The notes: a model not told the origin generated them from the sequence alone. Counted from the stretch's first letter, positions 1-52,229 are shown. The stretch is 64,000 bases of DNA from Kryptolebias marmoratus (GCF_001649575.2 NC_051446.1:25016627-25080626); one strand, 5' to 3'. Numbers and translations are program-made.

Positions 1-39223
<39,223 letters not shown>

Positions 39224-42200
39224 GACCTCCTCTCAGCTCTTAATGAGGACACAGAGACAGAAATGGAGCAGAGACACAGTCACTGAAGAGACGTGTTGGT
39301 TTAGTTTTGTTTCTGCTGCTGCTGGTGGTTAGTTTATTTTTAGACGGTGTTTCTTCTCCCTCGCAGCGCAGAGACACTCACAAACTCGTCGGATGGACGC
39401 CTTCATTAGCACCAGGTTCCTCATATCTGAGGAGGAGAGAGAGGCGGAGTTTGTTTTATTAAAGGTGCTTACAGATCTGCAGCAGTTTATACGGATGGAG
39501 CTGCTTCCATTGCAGCTCCGGAAACCTGATTTTTACCAGTCAGCTGATTCACTTTTGGCACTTCTTATGTCCTCGATATTCCTTTTCTTTAAGCACATGG
39601 CTGAGGTGTGTGCCTGCTATAAGAAAGGAGCTGAAAGCACGAATATCTGGGAATATCTCCCATTTTTATCTCTTCAGTGTCACGATTCAGATCTGAGCTG
39701 TGCCTCAGATGTCCCTCTTTGTTGCAGAAGTCAAGCCAAGTATTCGACCCAGAGCACAAGTCTGAGTTTAAAGTTTGTGTGCTGCCGTTAGGCGTCCGTA
39801 CAGAAAGGCTCTCCGGGCCAACAGAGCTCGTTCTGTAAACGAGGCTGATGAACTTCAGCTCGCTGCCAGCAGCGACAGATTGACGTTGCCGTATGGTAGC
39901 AGTGGGAGACGAAGAGCGAGTCCTCCAAACAAAGAGAACGGTAAACTCTCCCTCCTTTAACCTCAACCGTTGTTTCTGTCTCGACTTCAAATGGAGTAAA
40001 TTTAACCACCGTTTTCAGCTTCCTGACAGATTACTGAGAATTATTCCCCTCAGCTTCGTTGCATTTAACATTCATTTGGCTTTTTGCAGCAGATTTGACC
40101 CTTTATTCTCGAGCTGCCTCCAATCAGGCCCATTAACTTCCATTTAGAAGACAATAAAATGTTTCTCTGCTTCTGCCACCACGAGACTCTCATAAAAGTC
40201 TGTCCAGTTTTAGTGACTTGGAGATAGATTTGCTCTAAACAAGAGGGAAGATTATGAGTCAAAAGCAGCTCATCCAATAAAAAGATGACGGGTTGAATTT
40301 AGAACATGTTTATAAACGTTTGTGCATCAAATTCGCTCTCAAAATAGTCCCAGAGTTGTTGCAGGAGGTATCTCAGATCAGTCTCAAACCCTTCTCGGTT
40401 TAGTTTCTGTAACTCTAAGAGTGCTACAGCTGCATATTTTTTGGTTAATATGTTTGCAAACTCCGGTAAATTTTGGCCAAAATTTCCTCTCGATCTTTTA
40501 CAAATGTGTTGTTCAGTGATTCCAAGTAAAAAATTGCAGATTTTCCTGTAATTTTGTGTCTGAAAGTAGTCCAGTGGGATACTACCTTCAGCTTTGATAT
40601 AAGGTGTAAAAATATCCTCGTATATAAATGTTGTACATTTAGAAAGTAAAGCAAACTTTAGAGTTTAATCTGTCGTCACACAGCAAAACCAACCAACTCA
40701 ACTCTTAGAAACTGTCCTAAGTTCATATATATTGGTGCTTTTTAATGTGTTAACCCGTTATCTCAAACCCAACAGAGCACCGTAACGATGAACTCAGAAC
40801 ATGAAGTTTCCTCACATCGATCCACAGATCTGACTTGCTGCCGTCAGAGGTGCAGGTCTGGAGGAAGTATTGATTCTGCATGAAGCCAGGAAGTCAGATT
40901 TGTGCTCCTTCATCCATTTATTCATCCTCTGACTGAGACACACTAATGGCAGCAGGAGAGGAAGAACCTGAGCTGAGGATGAGGATGATGAAGAAGGAAA
41001 GAGCTGCGTTGGCAGTCAGCCAGAGTGATGGGAGTATAGAGTTACAGGCAGATATAACATCCTCTGCAAGAAGAGCCGGATCGTAGCTGCTCATCATTAA
41101 ATTCACCTTTTATGCATCAACTATGTTCCCTGAAACTAAAAGCTGGCAGAAAACAAACAAACTACAGTCAGAGCTCCAAACTAAAGCTAGTTGGGGTAAA
41201 AAGGCAGTCATGACAAAGTCTCCAAACTGTCTGGAAACGTTTGAAAGGTTGCTTGAGTCACAGAGGCTCAAATTCTTCTCAGATTCATTTAAAACTCCAT
41301 TTCTAAGATAAATGCCTCAAACCCGTCTCAGTTTAGTTTTAGTAACATCTGAGGCTATAAACAGCACTGATAATAAATATTATTCATTAAAAACGGGTCC
41401 AAATCTGCCTTTCTTTTGCGCTCCAGCAGCTTAAATCTCAAACACGGGGGCGGCTGTGAAAGCGAGAACAAACCAGGCCGAGTCGATGTGGGCGATGAAA
41501 TAATGTGCACGGCCAATAATACACTTTTACAAGTCGTGATTTTCAAAACTTGGACAAGCAAAACAGCTCGATGTTGCAAATACTCGGAATTCAGAGAGAC
41601 TGTAATTAAAAAATTTTCACAATGTTGAGTCACTAACTAGCCTCCAACAGTCAGAGTTGAGTGAAATACCGCCTTAAAATGATCATAATGGCTCTCTGCA
41701 CCATCTAAACCAGATTCATTAAAGCTACAGCAGCTGGTTAAATAACTCCTGAACTGCACCATCCTATTTATTGAATAATTCTTTTTTATAACTACTTTTT
41801 ATGACATTCATGGGATGGATTGTGGGTAACGGGATGTCAGCGTGTCCAGATTATTGTTTATAAGGTTTAGCTCTACATTCTTTTAGTGTTTAAAATGTTT
41901 TTTTAATTTTATTTTAGGAGTTAAACTGCTTATTATGCCTTTCTTTCAGGCACCTACATTATTTAAATAATTCATTAAATCCTCAAAGATAAATCCTGTG
42001 GAAGGTATTTACAGAAAATTAAATTACAATTTATTTGTGAAACAACCTGACAAACTGACTCGAACCCTGGTGATAATGAATAATGGTGAATCCTTGGGCT
42101 TCATAATGACGGTAATCTGTGTGTCCTTCACTGATCGTGATCTTAGACTAATCCTCACATTTGGGCAAATCTTTCAGGTGTTCTTGTGTTTTCTACAGCA

Positions 42201-42649
42201 GCAACAGACCAGGCAGAAAACGCAGAAACAACAGAAGAAGAAAGAGTCCCTCGGCTAACCTTGATAAACAAAAAGCCACAGCTGCTCGGCTCTGATGACT
42301 CATCTTGTTGTTAAAACGCTCACAAAAGGACACGCACACAGATCGGCTCCTTCGGGTCCTCGCTCTTTGCTGGTATGAGCCACGTCACAGGTAATTAAAC
42401 CCCAGGCAGCTCTAATATTAGCTCCCTTCATATGATGTTAAACCGGTGGGGGCTTGTGCTAATATTAGCTCTCAGCTCGCTGCTGCTGCTGCTGCATTTA
42501 CGATTTCAGCCACATGACAACTTCTGCAGCTCAGGAAACCCTGAGAAGATTAAGAAAGCTTCTTTGGACAATGATGGACCCTCGCAGCGCAGCTTTTAAT
42601 CCAAAACTGCAAACACACCAGAAAGAACTCAAACGCAACGTGAGCGCAG

Positions 42650-43350
42650 GATGACTTGTTAAAGCTAAAAGAAGCAGAACACTAGCCGAAAGCTAGAAAA
42701 ATCAAAGTGCTAGCTAAAACCTAAAAGTAAGAAATGCTAGCTAAAAGGTTTAAAAAACTAGCATTAACTAAAAGGATCAAAAGACCAGCTAAAAACTAAA
42801 AAAAGACTAACTTAAAGCTAAAAGTCGCATTGGGGTAGCTACAAGATAATAGCAAAACGCTAGCTAAATAGCAGAAAAGGCTATTTAAACACTAGCTAAA
42901 AGCTACAAATAGGAAAACACTAGCAATAGTTAAAAGGAGCAAAAGGTTAGCTCCAAGCTAAATGTAGACAAACTGCAGCTAAAAGCTAAAAGTATCAAAA
43001 GGCTAGCTACAAGCTAAAAGTAGGAAAGTGGTAGCTGGAAGATAAAATGAGCAAAAGGCTATTTAAAGGCTACATTAAAGCTACAAGAAGGAACACAAAA
43101 TGTAGACAAACTGTAGCTAAAAGCTAAAAGTATCAAAAAGCTAGCTAGAAGCTAAACGTAGCACAACGTTAGCTAAATGGTAAAATCAGTGTTTAATAAA
43201 ATGAAGCAGATTTCAAAGAAAACAATCATTTTCAAAGAGATCTGAATGTATTTCTGTGGGGGAAATATTTGTAAATAAAGTCAAATATTTAAAATAAATC
43301 TGAAAACAAAAGTCACAGCATCCACCTCCTGAATGAGCCGAACGTTTTGC
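42650..43350 (-). repeat. Family B element
   Basis: Array of AGCTAAAAGCTAAAAGTA units (42656-43180), then AGAGATCTGAATGTATTTCT, AAATATTTGTAAATAAAGTC and GAATGAGCCGAACG, i.e. the inverted head of the family. Confidence 0.65.
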
Positions 43351-43819
43351 TACAAGAACGTCTCAAACAGCACAAAGATGGCAGAAGGAAGTAAACATGT
43401 GAAATCTGAATCAGCAACTATAGATTTCTCCACGACTCGAGTGAATCCTCCCGAAATGTCACCTTAAACGGAGGGAAGATGAGTCATAATCACTCAAAGT
43501 AAAAGAGCTTCAGCAGCTGAAAAGACGAACGTCAGCGCCATCTTCCAAGTATAACTTGGTGTTTTCTGACTCATGCAGAGGCAGCAGAAGCGTTTCTGTG
43601 CACGAGGACGGAGACGGCAGCTGAGGAAGATAATCAAACAGCACCACAACGGCCACGACCTCGCTGCCTTTAAAACGCCTCCACGCTCCAGTGAATCACA
43701 CGCAAACACAAAACTGCACAAAAACTCTGAGAAGCTGCCCGTGCAACGTGACGACTGCGAGGTCACCGATTCGCCTAATTGGTCCCAATTTAGTGCCTTC
43801 GTGAGGAGGTTAACGTGCG

Positions 43820-44450
43820 TTAGGGATGACTCTCAGCTACTACCACGCCATTTTCAGGTTGATTAGCCGCAGCAGCCATCTTGCATCACGTTGGCTCCAG
43901 AAATGAGAATCCATCCAATGATGGCGTTCTGAGAGTTTCATTAAAGTCCGTTTAGATCAGGGGTGTCAAACCCAGAGACACAAAGGCCGATCACGATCAA
44001 TATTTATTAAAAATTACATAAATTAATTAGTTTTAGATGTATTATGTCAAATCATTCATATAGAAATATCAATGACCTTTTCCCAGTTACAGATTATACA
44101 GAATTTAGAGCAAACAGACTTTAATGAACACAGACAAATAGATCAAACTTCAAACAGCTCATCATTAGCTGTCATTTCTTACGCCTCACTCAGCTTTTAA
44201 ATGAATTCTTTAACATTAAAACATTAAAAACCTGATCATACAGAAATTAAAACTATATATTGTTGGCTTCTAAGTCACTGTCAGAGAAAACTTCAGTTTT
44301 TTTAAAGTAAAATAAGAATCAGAGACTCGATCTGAACCAGACTAGAGGGCCGGATGAAATGTTACAGAGGGCCGCATCTGGCCCGCAAGCCTTTATTTTG
44401 ACACGTGTGGTTTAGTGGCTCAAGAGATATTTTGCTAACAGACGACACAT
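43820..44450 (-). repeat. Family A modular repeat interrupted by the hAT at 43958
   Basis: Core on the minus strand at 43825-43850, AAGATGGCTGC (minus) at about 43880, and the module start ATATTTTGCTAACAG (plus) at 44425 after the insertion. Confidence 0.7.
43958..44409 (+). mobile_element. hAT-type element inserted in a modular repeat
   Basis: Starts CAGGGGTGTCAAACCC and ends TTTGACACGTGTG, with the GGGCCGGATGAAATG...GGCCCGCAAGCC wording of a widespread hAT family. Flanks GTTTAGAT and GTTTAGTG (6/8). The host repeat continues on both sides, so the empty site can be inferred. Confidence 0.7.
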
Positions 44451-45235
44451 GAAGCACATTCAGACACGGCTTTAGGCGATAATACAGCTTTATGTTTCAA
44501 AAGCAAATAAAATGTAATAAATCTGAATTAAATGTAAGTGTGTGAGAGTAACTTGGTCAGAATAGTGGAAACAGTGCTTTACTCGTGCTTTTTACTTTAT
44601 TAAATAATAAATACAACCTTACGTGTTCCATGAATGTTTGAATTTATCTGGTAAACAAGCCTGCGAGTCTGTGCTCCTCTGAAAACAAAGTCAAAGCGAG
44701 ACTTTCACACTCAGGCTCAAGAGCAGCCGCCGTTTGTTGTGAATGAGGCGTTCACTGACCTCAACCGAAGCTGGAAGATGCTAAATTCCTCAGGAGGTCA
44801 GTGATTATCAGGTTTTTGTCGCTGTTAATGAGCCGTTAGCGTCGCGTGAAGCTGCTGTGGAACAAAAACAGGACAAAGTGTGAACAGTTCACTGAGGCGT
44901 TCAGGATCCGGTCAGAGAGGAGTCCTCTGAGTCTCACTCTCCTCCTTTTGGACCATTTTCAACGAGAGACAGAAATAAAAAAAAAAAAAAATCCCCTGGA
45001 TTGTTAGAGACTCTTCACTCCTCCTACGTTTAACTTCCTGCCATCTGGGGAGAAGAACAACCAGAATTTGCGACGACTGAAAGTGATCATTTACGTCTTT
45101 CTTTAAAGTGCGGCGAGGTCGTTAATATCTTACCTGTTGTAGATCGTAACAGAGTTTAAATCTGACAGGACTGACAGCTTATTCTGGTAGAAATATTATA
45201 ATTTTCCTGCCAGAAGTGATATAGCTTATTACAGT

Positions 45236-45315
45236 TGTAATTAATTATTATTTTATGTAAATAAAATAATAATTATTATTTTATGTAAATAAAATAATAA
45301 TTAATAATTAATAAA
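45236..45315 (+). repeat. Tandem duplication of an AT-rich unit
   Basis: ATTATTATTTTATGTAAATA then AAATAATAATT occurs twice in a row. Confidence 0.85.
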
Positions 45316-45496
45316 CACCTCGACAGGTAACGAGCACCACTTAGTTTTATTGTAAAGATGAAAAAAAGCTGAAATATTCTGAGAGAATATTCAGCTGTGG
45401 TTTGTCAAACAGTGATCTGACGGGTGGATTTCCATGCATTAACGTGCCCACACACATGTGATCATGTCATTTCTGCCTCTATAATCACACCCGCCT

Positions 45497-45625
45497 ACAC
45501 ACACAGACAAACACAACTACACACAGAGACACACAACTACACACAGACACACACAACTACACACAGACACACACAACTACACACAGAAACACACAACTAC
45601 ACACAGACACACACAACTACACAAC
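45497..45625 (+). repeat. 20-bp minisatellite, CA-rich
   Basis: About six copies of ACACACAACTACACACAGAC in putative psd intron 1. Confidence 0.9.
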
Positions 45626-46149
45626 CCAACGAGGCCGATCGGAGCGCCGCCGCGTTCTCCGGGTCCACCTGCCGGAGAACATCTGGATCAGCTGCTCCTT
45701 GGAGGGGCTCCTCTGCTCTGTCAGCAGAAACCAAACCCCCTCATTTGTACTACAGACACACAAACCCTCCCCCCGTCCCTCCCCCGTCCCGTCTCACCTC
45801 TCCTCCTCTCATACAGGATTTACACCTCCCACTTCTGCCATTCTGTCGTCCCTTTCCTTCCCCTCGTCCTTCCCTCTGAGCAGAGCCGTCTGCAGACCTG
45901 CCCCCCCTCCCCTCCCCGAGCAGAAACACTCAGCCTATTAGCACCTTGCCCCGCCTCACCCCCCTCCCTCTGCCTCTCATACGTGCTGAGTCAGGGTGGA
46001 GGGGTTAAAACGAGCGCAGGGGAGCTTTAAGAAGACAAGGAGGAGACATGGAGTGTTTACAGGCAGCAGCTCAATCTGGACCCCTCCCCTCCTCCCCTCC
46101 TCCCCCCTCTCTCCAGGAATACAGCAAGCATTAAAGGCCTAGCACTCTT

Positions 46150-46445
46150 TAAAGGAATCTGCTGGTGTAGATTCTCAGTCATCCAGGTTCAAAAAAGTTA
46201 AAAAACAGAAACAACTGGACTTCTGTTCTGTAGTTGAAGACGTTTCTCAATTCAGAAACAGAGAGTGGAGCTGAGCTTTTAAAGCTGGGTTGCTTGCAGA
46301 TTGTTCTCTCTCTCCTAACAATAGAGGCTCATTAGGGTCCTTGTTCATCTGACTCACTGATGGTCACATGAGTGCAGGTGTTGATTGGAATGAAACTGAC
46401 TGGGGATCAGGCCTAAAGCTCCATTATATGTCAAAAAGGAGAAAC
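46150..46445 (+). repeat. Dispersed teleost repeat fragment
   Basis: Contains AGATTCTCAGTCATCCAGG and GTTGAAGACGTTTCTCA, wording common to a widespread fish repeat family. The stretch GGAGCTGAGCTTTTAAAGC follows. Ends not defined. Confidence 0.45.
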
Positions 46446-46479
46446 CAACATTAAACAGAGGAGGAGGTCAAAAACATAT

Positions 46480-47500
46480 AATGGAGCTAAAATGACCTAA
46501 AAGCTAAGTGTAGCTAAAAGCTAAATTCAGCCAAACAGTAGCTAAAAGCTAAATATACCAAAACAGCAGTAAAATTTACATTGAATAGAAAAATAGTTTA
46601 GAAGTCAAACAGCTAAAATTACAAAACAATTACCAAAAGCTAAATGCTAATATAGCTTATTACCATCAGTGAATGGATGGATGGATGGATGGATGGATGG
46701 ATGGAAGAACAATGGATGGATGGATGGATGGATGGAAGAACAATGGATGGATGGATGGATGGATGGATGGATGGATGGATGGATGGGTGGATGGATGGAT
46801 GGATGGATGNNNNNNNNNNNNNNNNNNNNNNNNNNNNNNNNNNNNNNNNNNNNNNNNNNNNNNNNNNNNNNNNNNNNNNNNNNNNNNNNNNNNNNNNNNN
46901 NNNNNNNNNNNNNNNNNNNNNNNNNNNNNNNNNNNNNNNNNNNNNNNNNNNNNNNNNNNNNNNNNNNNNNNNNNNNNNNNNNNNNNNNNNNNNNNNNNNN
47001 NNNNNNNNNNNNNNNNNNNNNNNNNNNNNNNNNNNNNNNNNNNNNNNNNNNNNNNNNNNNNNNNNNNNNNNNNNNNNNNNNNNNNNNNNNNNNNNNNNNN
47101 NNNNNNNNNNNNNNNNNNNNNNNNNNNNNNNNNNNNNNNNNNNNNNNNNNNNNNNNNNNNNNNNNNNNNNNNNNNNNNNNNNNNNNNNNNNNNNNNNNNN
47201 NNNNNNNNNNNNNNNNTGGATGGGTGGATGGATGGATGGATGGATAGATGGATGGATGGATGGATAGATGGATGGATGGATGGATGGATGGATGTAGTGT
47301 GACGTGTTGACATAAAGTGCTGTATAAGTACAGACTATTTACTAAATGTAATAAACCAGCAGCAGTTTAGTCAAAAAGTACAATTAGCAAAACAACAGCT
47401 AAAAGCTAACATTTGAAAAACTGTAACTAAAACATAGAATTAGCAAGACGTTAGCTAAAAGCTAAAAGCAGCAGAAGACAAAAACAGAGCAAATAAGCCG
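46480..47500 (-). repeat. Family B element split by an ATGG microsatellite
   Basis: AGCTAAAAGCTAAATTCAGC units at 46495-46655 and again at 47390-47475, with the tetranucleotide array between them. Confidence 0.5.
46672..47294 (+). repeat. ATGG tetranucleotide array with 407-base gap
   Basis: (ATGG)n with a few variants (GAAGAACAATGG twice, GGGTGG, ATAG). N from 46810 to 47216. All six-frame open stretches here are repeat artefacts. Confidence 0.95.
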
Positions 47501-47589
47501 AAGTGGAGCGATGTTTTCAAAGAGATCTCATCTCTGCAGGAAGTTTTTCTTTTTAATAAAGTTAGAAAATTCAAAGAGTCTAAAAGCTA

Positions 47590-47930
47590 CAAATGAACAG
47601 ACTACTGCAGAGTGAGAACCAGCTGTCGAGCACGGTGGTGGCAGCATCATGCTGTGGTACTGGTGCATTTATAAAGTGGATGGAATACCAAAGAACTTCA
47701 GGTCCTGCTGTGGTTCTGCAGGGACCAGATGGACCTCAGAGGAGACCCTGGTACCTCCAGGAACACGGCAGGAACCTTTTTTTAGCTCCAAAAATCAGAC
47801 ATGGACCGGAGGCCCCATGAAGTCCTCAACCAGTCTGTGAAGATCTGGTCCCTCAGCCAAACTGGACTCAACAACCTCCATGTTTCTGTCCTCACACTTC
47901 AGAAAATGTGGCTAAAAAAGGATTATTTTC
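47590..47930 (+). repeat. Possible Tc1-like transposon fragment
   Basis: CACGGTGGTGGCAGCATCAT then GCTGTGG is a phrase typical of Tc1-type transposase DNA (GGGSIMLWG). The surrounding frames are broken, so this is at best a decayed piece. Confidence 0.3.
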
Positions 47931-48724
47931 TAAGGAAACTAAATCCTTTTAAAGCAAGCCTGAGATGAAGTTGTCTGTCGATCAGTTAGAAAAACAACAA
48001 ACTCATACGATTAGTTGTCGTCTGGGAGGAGAAGACGGTTTAAAGTCAATGAAAAGCCTTTAGCAGCATTATTTACTACGATGACTCTACGTGTTGGTCA
48101 TCGGTTTCCTGCGGATCGATGCTCGTGTTCCCAGAGTCGCAGCTCCTACAAGAAGACACGGATTCTACTGAGATTCATTAAAAAATACTCCCGCGCCAAA
48201 AGCAGACAGCTAAAATATTCAGAGGTGATTTATTCAGATAGTGAGATATCACTCGCTGCTGGACACTTCGGCGGTTTGCTGCGGGTGGTTCAGCATCCGA
48301 CAGAAATCGATTACTGGCACCGGGATTCCAGCAAATGGCCAAGAAAGATCCCCCGCGCTCCGGAGGACCGGAGGACCGGCGTGACGGGAGGAGGAGGAGG
48401 AGGAGGAGGAAGATCTGTTTCATTAATCACACGTGATCCGGGCCGCCGCAGACAGCTCCATCTGCACTGCAGCCACACGGAGAGGCGCTCACAGTCGAAG
48501 GCCAGCCGACGCAGCAGGGGAGGGCGGGCGCTCGCCTTCGTCCCACAAGCTGCCTCCTGTCCAAACGCTAAAAGGCCCTTTTAGCTGCCAAGACTCTCAC
48601 CTGATAAAAACAGCCAACATCTCAGCTCCTGAGCAGAAAAAAACATCCAGATCGGCTGCTGCTTTAGCTGCTTCTGCTGCACACTTCAGCCACCTGGAAA
48701 CCTTCAGCTCCATCGGGACAGGAG

Positions 48725-49140
48725 AACTCTGACTTTTACTGTTTTTAACTTTTAGACTTTTCCAGTTATTGAACTTTATTTACAAACAAGAAAATCCCTC
48801 AGAAATCTCTGCAGCTCCTTCTTCTCTTTTTAGCCTCCTTCAGCTCCATGTTTGTCTAATTATGATGCTTTTAGCTACTGTAATGCTAAGTTTAGCTTTT
48901 AGCTAATGCTTAGCAACATTTAGCTTTAGGTCACAGTTTTCCTTTGTTATCTTTAAGGTTTGCTAATTTTACTTTTCAGCAACTAAAAGCAAGCTTTTAG
49001 CCTCTGTTTTGCTCATTTTAGCTTCTAGCTACTCTTTTGCAAAATTTAGCTGTAGCTTTTAGCCTCAGCTTTGACAGTTTAAGCTTCTGTTTTTGCTGAT
49101 TTCTGCTCCAACAGCTCATTCTGTAACGTTCGGTTATTTT
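48725..49140 (+). repeat. Family B element upstream of the psd CpG island
   Basis: GAACTTTATTTACAAACAAG head, degenerate TTTTAGCT array, and CAACAGCTCATTCTGTAACG tail. Confidence 0.55.
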
Positions 49141-49464
49141 TCAAACCATGAGGAAAAAAAAGGCTGTGATGAAAAAATAAACGGAGAGTGGGAAGGAGTA
49201 AAAACAGGCGTGGGAAGAAGAAGTAAGAAGCAGCTAAATAGACATGGTTCATTAACAACTAACGGGCAGCCGAACGTAGCTCCAGCTAACAGAGTTACAG
49301 CTGCAGCAGCCGAAGACGTCCTGCTTCAGCTTCTGTCCTCTCAGGACAGCAGGACAGGACATTCACCGATGTTTGGATGTTCAGATTTCATCAGAGGAGG
49401 CCGATTGCTCCTTTTCCAAACATTCGGCTGCTCGTCTGAGCCTCGTTATGACTCCCTCCTGACA

Positions 49465-49880
49465 GCCGAAAGGCGGGCGATCATGTTTTTGCCTGAGTCT
49501 GTGTGTCTGTTAATAAAATATCTCCTGAACCAGCGGACAGATTCCAGTGAGACCTGCAGGAAGCCAATGATGTTTTAGACTCAATGCATTTCAAGATGGC
49601 TGCCACAGCTAATCATCCCTATTTAACAGCTCAGTCACTTTTTACAGACACTGACCTAAGATTTGGTGTGGTAGTAGCTGAGACTGATCCCCAACACACA
49701 TTCTGACTCACAGACCTTTGTTTAATCTTTGGAGTCTGTTAGTAAAATATCTGATGACCCATTGGATGGAGTCTAATGAGCCTCTGCAGCTGATTCACTT
49801 TAAGATGGCCGCCGGAGCTAACTGTAAGTCAGATAACGTGCAGCGGGAGTAGCTGAGAGTCATCCCGACATGTCCTCTGA
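49465..49880 (+). repeat. Family A modular repeat, two modules next to the psd CpG island
   Basis: Two modules (AAGATGGCTGCCACAGC at 49592, AAGATGGCCGCCGGAGC at 49802), each followed by the AGTAGCTGAGA core. It begins with a variant tail (GGCGGGCGATCATG). Confidence 0.7.
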
Positions 49881-49929
49881 GGGACATCCGGATGTCTTTA
49901 AGGTTCGACCCAAACGGCGTCTGACAGAA

Positions 49930-50546
49930 TCTCACATCCGGTTAAAAACGGGCCGAATCCGCGCGCGTGCACAGGTGGGAGCTCATCTACAGTCCCGTCA
50001 CGTGCGCGCCCACCTGAGCCGATCCGCGGTGCCAACTTTTCCTGAAGGGCAGAACTTGCGTCCGGCTCTGCGGGCGCAGAGCGCGCGCGCAGATGCGTCA
50101 CGCAGGTAGATGCGTGCGCGCGTGACCCTCTCCGCGGCCGGTTCTGCGTCCTGCGGGTCCGGTTCGGCGCGGCGCGGCTCGGTTCGGCTGCATCCCGCGG
50201 TCTGGACTCACCGGATGAGGCTGCTGCGTCTCAGCGGCGGCTCGTCGGTACCGGCCGGTTCTGCTGCAGCCCGCGCGCAGACGGAACCACTGCGGTCCAC
50301 ATCAATCCGCTGCTGTCGGGCTGCGCGCGCGCGTGTGTGTGAGTGTGCGTGCGGAGGTTCGGGAGGTTCGGTCGGCTTCCTGTCAGGTGCAGTGAAACCC
50401 CCGGATCCAAACCGGCATCTTCAGTCAGAAACTCCGCTGCTCCGGCGCATCCTCCTCTTCCTCCTCCTCCTCCTCCTCCTCTTCCTCACCGCCGGGCTGG
50501 GCATGCCCAGTCCCTGCCTCCTCCCCCCTCCTCCTCCCTCCCTCCC
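49930..50546 (-). promoter_or_regulatory. psd: CpG island, probable psd promoter and 5' UTR exon
   Basis: Very CpG-dense DNA (runs of GCGCGCGC, CCGCGG, GCGGCGGC), unlike anything else in the window. On the minus strand CATCCG|GTGAGT at 50211-50212 is a strong donor that could end a non-coding first exon joining the acceptor at about 39239, making an 11 kb first intron. The right edge has a CCT-rich tract and 54 N. It could also serve the plus-strand elongase 2 kb away, but that gene has its own GC-rich 5' flank. Confidence 0.5.
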
Positions 50547-50606
50547 NNNNNNNNNNNNNNNNNNNNNNNNNNNNNNNNNNNNNNNNNNNNNNNNNNNNNN
50601 CCTCCC
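50461..50606 (+). repeat. CCT-rich tract with 54-base gap at the CpG island edge
   Basis: (CTC)n and CCTCCC runs flank N 50547-50600. Confidence 0.85.
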
Positions 50607-51224
50607 ATGAGGAGGAAGATTATCCTTCACTTCGTGGTAAAATCCTCCTCCGTCCTCAGATCCTGACCCGCAGGTGGAAAAAAAAGTCCGACATTAATGT
50701 TTAAAGGAGCAGTTCGGCCATTTTAATCTGTGGATAAAGGTGGCCAACCATTACACGAAGGGATTTCCCAGCGCACTTAACTTCAAAGAAAAGGCTTATT
50801 TCTGAAGACAAACCTGTCAGAAAGCTTTCATTTTGATTTTGTTTGTGCTCATTCTGGCTCAGTTTACCAGCAGGGGTCAAAAATGGAGTCACTGACGAGC
50901 TCACGGCTAGTCGGAGTGAGGCTCGGACCAAAGTCTTAAAGCGGCTCCGATATCAAACGATTTTCTTTGTGCCGCGCTCTTATTTTGACAGGAATGCTGC
51001 AAGCATCCCTGTGGAACTTCCCCCTGGACACAGCAGAAGTGCTACAGCTAACTGCTGCTGCTGTTTACATCCATCAGACTCTGTGTTTATGTGACTCATA
51101 AAGTAGCGTTCGGATGACATGCAGGACTAGCCTTTAGCTCATCAAAATGAGACGATTAAAAAAGGTTTTAACAGGTGAGATTTAATTTATTTATAATTTA
51201 AAGTTCCTGCACTCAGAGTTTCTG

Positions 51225-51425
51225 TCATGAACAACCCTCAGCTACTACCACACCCAGTTTTAGCTCAGTGTCTGTAAAAATGGCCGACTTACAGACGGTT
51301 ACCTGTGGCGGCCATCTTTAACCAGACTGACTACAAAGCTGTAGATGTAGATTCAGTGACTACTTTGAAATAGATTTTATTAAAATTTGTGAAGTGGTTC
51401 ATGAGATATTTTGCTAACAGAGACA
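51225..51425 (-). repeat. Family A modular repeat between psd and elovl6l
   Basis: Plus strand reads CTCAGCTACTACCAC, then GGCGGCCATCTT and GAGATATTTTGCTAACAG, i.e. one inverted module with no tail. Confidence 0.65.
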
Positions 51426-52229
51426 GGATTACCCATCTTTATTGATGGAGGGACAATAAAGGACTTTAACTAAATGAATAATATTTTTATTTAGATAAAC
51501 AAAGATGTTTGTTTATTTTTCTCTTAGTGACTGTTTGATGAGTCCTGCAGCTCGTTGCTGCCTCCTGCTGGTCTGATGAGGATCTGAAGGTAAATGGTTA
51601 AATCAAATATTTTCTGTTTTTTTTGTTGTTGTTTCTGAAGCACTCTGTATGAAAACTGTTCAACAAATAAATTAAATTCATTTTTAAAGAATTTATTTTC
51701 TGCAGAAGAAGAAAAAGTGTCTAAAAGTTCAGACTACAGCCAGCAGGGGGCCCCGCAGCTCAGCTTTTCACATTAAATGTATCATTTAATAGGTACATGT
51801 GTGTCTATTAAATGATATAACGGCCTGTTATACACAGCCTGGGGAACGCGCTCTTCCTGCGTCAAACTGCACGCTGCGCGGCGTGGAGAACAGGAAACTG
51901 CTGCGTCAACCTTCAGAATAAAAGCCGGGACAGCAGCTGTTCTGATTTCATTCACGAAGTTAAAAAATATATATTTAAATGTCCCTGACTTGTGAAATTT
52001 CTTCCAGAGGAACTTTTTACACAGATGAAATAAAAAATGAACCCAATAAACAAACTGATAGAAATAACTATTAAAGAAGAAGTAAAAACACTTTAATTTG
52101 AATTTCTCCCGGATCGTCCTGAAAGACATGTTTTTATTGTTGTTTTATAGCTTTAAACCTTTTCTCTTCTTATCATTTTGATTCTGTTTTTTTATCATTT
52201 GCAGTTGTTCTTTGCTTCACCTGTTCTGA

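Larger units (their letters stand above)
39239..50210 (-). other. psd: Putative psd intron 1 (11 kb)
   Basis: Between the predicted 5' UTR donor and the first coding exon. 39300-42640 is mostly unique sequence with one unexplained plus-strand open stretch (39393-39791) that resembles no family I know. The rest is repeats described separately. Confidence 0.45.

Noticed and set aside
46666..47313. Open frames such as repeated MDGW and HPSI on both strands
   Set aside because: Pure ATGG tetranucleotide repeat plus N's.
48015..48584. 189-codon plus-strand open frame (MSSGRRRRF...)
   Set aside because: No domain, starts in repeat-flanked DNA, contains a GGA simple repeat and has no splice or promoter context.
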